Below, in pieces: positions 61,101 to 64,000 of a stretch of DNA of 64,000 nucleotides. Where the stretch lies: NCBI GenBank assembly GCA_039105265.1, contig JAPFFF010000003.1, forward strand, positions 4,340,001 to 4,404,000. Reading direction: 5' to 3'. Numbering within the stretch: the stretch's first letter is position 1; the number at the start of each line of letters is the position of its first letter. A model generated the notes under the pieces. The model was given only the letters and a program-made list of their open reading frames with translations, ran no database searches and was not told the DNA's origin. Both the position numbers and the translations under genes were made by a program. Source of the stretch: Tritrichomonas musculus (taxonomy: Eukaryota > Parabasalia > Tritrichomonadida > Tritrichomonadidae).

Positions 61101-63062
61101 CGTGGATGGTCAAATACATTGATACAAACCGTTCCTCATAAAAAATTCTTCAAACAATTGGGAATTAAAGAAAAGTGGGAAAACGGATTAATGTCTAATT
61201 TCGAATATCTTTTGGCTTTGAATAGTTATAGTGGAAGATCATTCAATGATCCTTCTATGTATCCAGTCTTCCCTTGGATAATTGCTGATTACAAATCTCA
61301 AACATTGGACTTAAAGAAAAATGAATCATTTAGAGACTTATCAAAGCCTGTTGGCGCATTAAATGCAGAAAGACTTGAAAAAATTATAAAAAGACCAAAT
61401 CCTTATGATAGCTTCGTTCGTGAACCTTATTTATATCCTTCTAGTTATTCTTCACTTTTGTATGTTTATTTGTTTTTAATCAGAATGGAACCCTTTACAT
61501 CACTCCATATTAAAACTCAAAGTGGTAAATTTGATCACGCTCCACGTCAGTTCATATCTATAATTAAAGCATATGATATGGTAAATGAAAATATTCAAGA
61601 TTTTAGAGAATTGACACCGGAATTCTTCTTCGATCATTCCTTCTTGAATAATACTAATAATTTTAATCTAGGAAAGTATGAAGGTGTCCAAATTGGTGAT
61701 GTCGAACTTCCCGTATGGGCTCACGGAAACTCAATTGAGTTCATTTACATGAATAGGAAGGCATTGGAAAGTCAATATGTGTCGAAAAATTTGAATAAAT
61801 GGATCGATCTGATATGGGGAGTAAATCAAAATGGACCTGGAGCAGTTGAATCAAATAACACTTTTATTCCTTACATGTATGAATCCGTTTGGTCTGATGA
61901 GCTCATAAATCAACCTGGAAAAGCAGAAGGAGCTGAAGCATATTTGCAAACATGCGGCCAAATACCATCACAATTATTCTTTTCACCACATGAACAGAAA
62001 AAAGCACCAGAATTTCCAAACAACTATTTATCAAATGGCAAAGAAGTTTTAAATATAGGAATTGATAATATTTGCTACAGTTGTATAGCTGAATCAACAT
62101 TTAATCATTGTAAATTAATATGTGTTAACTCAAAAGGAAACGTTTATACAGTATCTTTATCATTTCAAGAAAATCAGCCACTTTCTGTTTCTTATAAGCA
62201 ATGGAAAGGCTCATTCCATGAGATAGAAATGGGAATGATTACAAAAGTCAACTCTTCAACACTTGCTGCAGGGACTTCAATTGGAAAAGTTGAATTAGTT
62301 AACGCAAAAACGTCAGAGCCGTTAATTTTTTCACGTCATCTTGGAAAAATAACATGTGTGAATGCTGATGAATTATATTTGGTAACTGGTGGAAGTGATA
62401 CTGCAACAAACATTTTCATCTCAAATTATTCTTCATCGAACTCATCATCTTCAATCCAAAATAACGCTAGCAATCCAAATTTAACACTGACAAAATCATC
62501 GAGTTTATATGGAAACTTTTCTGAATTCAATTTCAGCTTCTTTCATTTCTTCCCATCTTTTCGTGATGATGTTTCTTGTTGTGCTGTAAATTCTCATTTT
62601 GATCTTGTGGTTAGTGGAACACTTGATTGCTCTCTTTTCTTCTTTTCACCAACTCATAAAGATGTAATGCGGATTATTGATCTTCATAACAAAATTCCAG
62701 AAAAAGTTCTAATTACTGATGGTTGGGGATTTGTTGTTGTTTATGAATTGAATTTGGAGAAAGGAAATGAGTTTCAATGTATTGAAGTTTATAATGTTAA
62801 TGGTGATTTGATCATATCAAAGCCATTACAATTCCAATTACAACAATGGACAACGTGGAAATCAGTTGATGGATTTGATTACTTATTAATGATGTCTAAA
62901 GGTGGAATTGTATTTACATGCGAAGTTTTTTACTTGGATATTATTAAAGCAATCAAAGATCGTGTAGAATTAAAAGTTCTTTCAATGTCTTATTCTTATG
63001 AACTTGGAATAATATTTGTCGGACTTAATGATGGATCAATCCAAATGCTTCCATTTAGATAA
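55200..63062 (+). CDS. BEACH-domain protein (LYST/neurobeachin class)
   Basis: The 2620-residue product starts at the ATG at 55200; the frame is open back to a TTG at 55194. Residues 1-920 are helical (ARM-like), interrupted by an Asn-rich tract at ~420-480. A ConA-like lectin module lies at ~930-1060 (FEMTFWLFTE, WFFISLNIIKK). Long helical repeats continue to ~1850. A PH-BEACH domain (~1880-1970) is followed by BEACH (~1990-2265; KWENGLMSNFEYLLALNSY, YPVFPWIIADY, SKPVGALN) and C-terminal WD40-like repeats. This is the full LYST/neurobeachin plan. Such proteins act in lysosome size control, secretion and vesicle traffic. The subtype is not resolved. Base composition is less AT-rich in the central part than at either end. 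Confidence 0.93.
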   Translation: MEDLQFLKLLATPKPKVKNTPKNQEGKSFHTIFQKLSFPKITDTDIKKITKHVANGDQVGHAIVSNFKEIDFNPTLMNTCKESLQSTQLLFPEEAIFYLIHSIFSWLFFATMAEKQPSISLVLVSTATLKRNVGNAESVSLFSYVLNHTIHLFQNFQITPIIQSMNVFFDKPGPYDSKIFNILFDIFLKKSKFDSETFTNSTLMFLKFFRKLFPHDPSLVTPTVVNTLFTRLDPYLSDFNLDVFRFFRHILPCTKADGIFTFFSTVIKKFEMKIESNEPVFKLHDRSQNSSQEIKVTLPMNPQFVYSLNHSKSLTSSSEILDISIPTLQIDESSKFNNLTKAFIIVSKTKETQMVVEQNFITLIQSKLDSPFLLDYIQAISVILLSFEPSNIISKIVEIILQTGLFDPSRNIFNNQAKLTEKNKNEKTQNNNNNNDETKNTNINGETTNNGQTKNINNNNNNGTTNNDESKNIEEIQNFHDETKNINGNSEDVNCVVSSSGFDDDDIIPIRVNIYYVLLKNFHDCLGLFIDSFLEYPFMITEILMIMGKNTEQIKLNAIEQQLFTSNLQKIAMNYATLMNEKSDSSDVNIYKQLIEYFVIFLSRLFYNKEAAEILFQSDTFISMYFSFTYQPFSRKHILAGFEHSVVNFNVNIPEQAIVHILGILEASKFGETEDDYIIIYDLLVLINSLIKSRSEMIECFVKALEIVCFIMYHLQIYEISEKLLLESINIYKLYDDIQFDSIKCSSFVNGIRILYGKEPSEEVYKQLISLMTQKSTMISQQYVPNLILESFSDSKRSVQYLSFILELCKFSTQNTITIHNGRFDIKLIELVNVKKTSNEELDKEFILQGLKLIEKITATVSSTPVVKQFIGLLCPIKAKYISHYHPDFLNTLQSIIDHKKLNPTNALPLAQSSAFISVNELKPTLLQKGFEMTFWLFTESPEKNVNLLNLSTKEKREITVSIKHRKLILTTNAPNGRSSIYTFDIDVNPYEWFFISLNIIKKTDQINVTGYFNETKLPTIVGQWDAWQFVKCVVGKNTEDTGYQLGSFGIFTTANTESLFSKGPSIIHSNSLFYITCEVINEILTPNCTSSSSITAEFIGPLIIQRVTFTDALVKLCTIECLLPLYAQLDLPYEENVKTPTSMAVVVTSIFSKLLPISHEIQDEFVRSNSISIIQSLLSSLERSDFLTYDLYMEFYVIFTSLTVKKLRSQLFGKILMCFQIWSRSDPKEGVKIARHWEHQLFQEFMPTSVKILSFDKILYFLNKFYPFNVDLDVMAIRQSVIKILLYISTTEYFKHEDIVSLIGHCIIQKRDAKNCSSHICDLISLIQMIAVTPSKPFEKFPDLWKDLTELQQLLNSADEDTIIFTINLFSVLHENQIFNCLTLEQQMNVYLPFFATEFSSSFFNQIVVKASTNSGFFPLTFYIAYINPRVHDTIMSLLKPRNDIVSSVESLFWFFACIYKYNNKFGDFLIRFIYKCKIVPLKTIMVILDVVGAILCQLDQADSTKSRFLLYIGSIIQAGEFEDNFGIFFEVTLQLLLFKKLGYSSLPEKDLSEIYGVVFPQPKKVDFINIVKTKSLVKYLKQIENLEITFVFGVGVKYSEETETFQVSDRSLAQLTINLIVGSNATDFFNEAAILCYFIHDKDKYEFFINSSHVSPEVINCLTAANTNDHIDSNEWYSVISRQFTKINEDYSQFIAKYLQLFCKVFDEIDGNTKKLFTASKSDIGCTTLHQIEVFDDRLELINHVALKNWYHIWDRMTFDRSPWEDARTEQSSQHYKRDMFLCWNMFPCKLKLNINFDDHRLASLMQEVGDMSTAKKILDQEKEIEEKKKMELVESEGTSSSLLQMPNDITNDAALKSLNLSPEEQEKSNNDTVPYESFNAVYYKLEKEKHIKFHVFNNKIVLDFIENENSLTIEASKVSHILMRGILHHPRGLEIFLKNGPSYLIIFSKGNKNVFEILKMISSLRGWSNTLIQTVPHKKFFKQLGIKEKWENGLMSNFEYLLALNSYSGRSFNDPSMYPVFPWIIADYKSQTLDLKKNESFRDLSKPVGALNAERLEKIIKRPNPYDSFVREPYLYPSSYSSLLYVYLFLIRMEPFTSLHIKTQSGKFDHAPRQFISIIKAYDMVNENIQDFRELTPEFFFDHSFLNNTNNFNLGKYEGVQIGDVELPVWAHGNSIEFIYMNRKALESQYVSKNLNKWIDLIWGVNQNGPGAVESNNTFIPYMYESVWSDELINQPGKAEGAEAYLQTCGQIPSQLFFSPHEQKKAPEFPNNYLSNGKEVLNIGIDNICYSCIAESTFNHCKLICVNSKGNVYTVSLSFQENQPLSVSYKQWKGSFHEIEMGMITKVNSSTLAAGTSIGKVELVNAKTSEPLIFSRHLGKITCVNADELYLVTGGSDTATNIFISNYSSSNSSSSIQNNASNPNLTLTKSSSLYGNFSEFNFSFFHFFPSFRDDVSCCAVNSHFDLVVSGTLDCSLFFFSPTHKDVMRIIDLHNKIPEKVLITDGWGFVVVYELNLEKGNEFQCIEVYNVNGDLIISKPLQFQLQQWTTWKSVDGFDYLLMMSKGGIVFTCEVFYLDIIKAIKDRVELKVLSMSYSYELGIIFVGLNDGSIQMLPFR
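56458..56640 (+). repeat. Asn-rich (AAT/AAC) microsatellite tract inside the BEACH gene
   Basis: Runs of AAT/AAC codons with interspersed ACT/AAA give an Asn-rich disordered insert at residues ~420-480 of the protein. It keeps the reading frame, so length change is tolerated. Confidence 0.75.
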
Positions 63063-63250
63063 TAATTGATATTTTATGTTTTATAAAAATGTATTAAACT
63101 CAAATTTTAATTTTGAGACTTTTTATACATGAATTTAAATGATAACTAATACGAATTTTTTTAATTTCAAAAATTGAATATTCAATATCAAAAAGTTGAT
63201 AAGGCTCCCTTTAGATTTTTTTTTTTTCTCAAAATTATTATTATACTTTA

Positions 63251-63562
63251 ATGTCAAGTGGAGAACAAAATGGCGATAGCCTTGATCCATCTACAGAAGC
63301 TACAATTCAATCAGATCAACCAACAGTTAACATCGTAATTAAAGATCCTCAAGGAGAAGAAATTTACTTTAAAGTTAAACGTTCAGCAAAGATGAGGAAA
63401 CTTTTTAGCGCCTTTTGCAAAAGATCAAATGTAGATATGTCTACAATCCGATTCTTTTATCAAGGAGAAAGAGTAGATGAAGATAAAACACCCGACGACC
63501 TTCATTTGCATGACAAAGATAGAATTGATGCTTTTGTACGTCAAACAGCAGGTGGAAAATAA
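63251..63562 (+). CDS. SUMO: SUMO (small ubiquitin-like modifier)
   Basis: The 103-residue product has a polar N-terminal tail of ~22 residues, then a SUMO beta-grasp fold: VNIVIKDPQGEEIYFKVKRSAKMRKLFSAFCKR, IRFFYQGERVDEDKTPDDL and a C-terminus of DKDRIDAFVRQTAGGK. Gly-Gly is followed by one Lys, so only one residue is removed to mature it. The substitution pattern (FxVKR, RFFYQG, IDAF) is SUMO and not ubiquitin. It conjugates to target lysines in the nucleus and cytoplasm. The ATG at 63251 gives a normal tail length. Confidence 0.96.
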   Translation: MSSGEQNGDSLDPSTEATIQSDQPTVNIVIKDPQGEEIYFKVKRSAKMRKLFSAFCKRSNVDMSTIRFFYQGERVDEDKTPDDLHLHDKDRIDAFVRQTAGGK

Positions 63563-63808
63563 GTTCACCTCTTAAATAATTACTGAAACTTTTTTGAAAT
63601 AAACTTTTTTATTGTTTTATTTATAACATATTTTTATTAATAACTTTTCAAGAAATAAAATTCATATGAAAGAGCAACTTTGAAATACCTTTTTGGTTGA
63701 GCAAATGTCTCAATCATCGTTTTCAAACTACTTTTTGCTTTAATTCTTTCAATATCATATTTTGAAAGATTTTATGCCTTTTTGAAATTTTGAAAGATTT
63801 TATTCCAA

Positions 63809-64000
63809 ATGTCTTTAATTAGTATTGTTAAAAATCAAGACATTGTTTCATTGAGCACTAAAACAATAACAAAAAAAGAATTGAATGAACAAGATGAGCA
63901 TGGAAATACAGCACTTCATTATGCAATGGCATCTGGAAATTGGTATGTAATAAAAATTCTTTTAAATGAAAAACCTGATATACAAATAGAAAACAAAGAA
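63809..64000 (+). CDS. Ankyrin-repeat protein, N-terminal part (runs off the window)
   Basis: From the ATG at 63809 the frame is open for 64 codons to the window end. After a short N-terminus an ankyrin repeat is clear: DEHGNTALHYAMASGNWYVIKILLNEKPDI, with the TALHYA turn and a following LL helix. Ankyrin proteins form one of the largest families in trichomonads. The gene continues beyond 64000. Confidence 0.85.
   Translation, partial: MSLISIVKNQDIVSLSTKTITKKELNEQDEHGNTALHYAMASGNWYVIKILLNEKPDIQIENKE

Overview
The window looks like nuclear DNA of a parabasalid protist, most likely Tritrichomonas-like. It is very AT-rich and gene-dense, and no gene needs an intron. Genes lie on both strands with short gaps. 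Family content fits the group: a TpLRR/BspA-like repeat protein, a decayed gene of the BTB-like plus F5/8-type-C family, an ankyrin protein, small C2 and Rab proteins, and axonemal proteins in a flagellate that keeps SUMO, E2F and a divergent histone H3/H4 pair. Species assignment is inference; no rRNA or tRNA is present. Several open frames run upstream of the first ATG, so starts were moved to the first sensible ATG.

Layout. 1-5.3 kb: the 3' end of a Vps8-like RING protein, a nested inverted-repeat element, a BspA-like protein and a membrane protein whose signal peptide lies in a shifted frame. 5.3-13.3 kb: a pseudokinase, a 1.1-kb mariner-like element with 46-bp perfect terminal repeats, a Hook-like coiled coil, an unknown protein, a Rab, a C2 protein, an alpha-helical repeat protein and a small coiled coil. 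13.5-26.6 kb: an LRR protein, a fucose-isomerase-like enzyme, an HPS4/CCZ1-like protein, Mre11, radial spoke protein 3, a carrier and a TSNAXIP1-like ciliary protein. 26.9-29.1 kb: H3 and H4 around a shared promoter, then a PAP2 phosphatase. 29.5-31.3 kb: a worn fossil with helicase-like remnants. 31.5-35.4 kb: a GRAM-like membrane protein, a ubiquitin-like protein and a GT-C-like membrane enzyme. 35.9-44.2 kb: one 2754-residue protein with about 42 copies of a ~43-residue repeat. 44.4-52.2 kb: a broken BTB-like/F5/8C gene split by a 116-bp fold-back, a MATE transporter, a small inverted-repeat element, E2F, a TBCCD1-like protein, exosome Csl4 and a Prp43/DHX15 helicase. 52.2-55.2 kb: a gene-poor stretch holding a 1.16-kb element with an 8-bp target duplication. 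55.2-64 kb: a 2620-residue BEACH protein, SUMO and the start of an ankyrin protein.

Most genes are unrelated housekeeping genes. Links worth noting are membrane traffic (Vps8-like, Rab, HPS4/CCZ1-like, BEACH), the flagellum and basal body (RSP3, TSNAXIP1-like, TBCCD1-like), and cell cycle (E2F plus a histone promoter with E2F-like sites). The most distinctive features are the giant repeat protein with its mosaic base composition, and five non-coding inverted-repeat insertions, three of which end 50-72 bases before a start codon.
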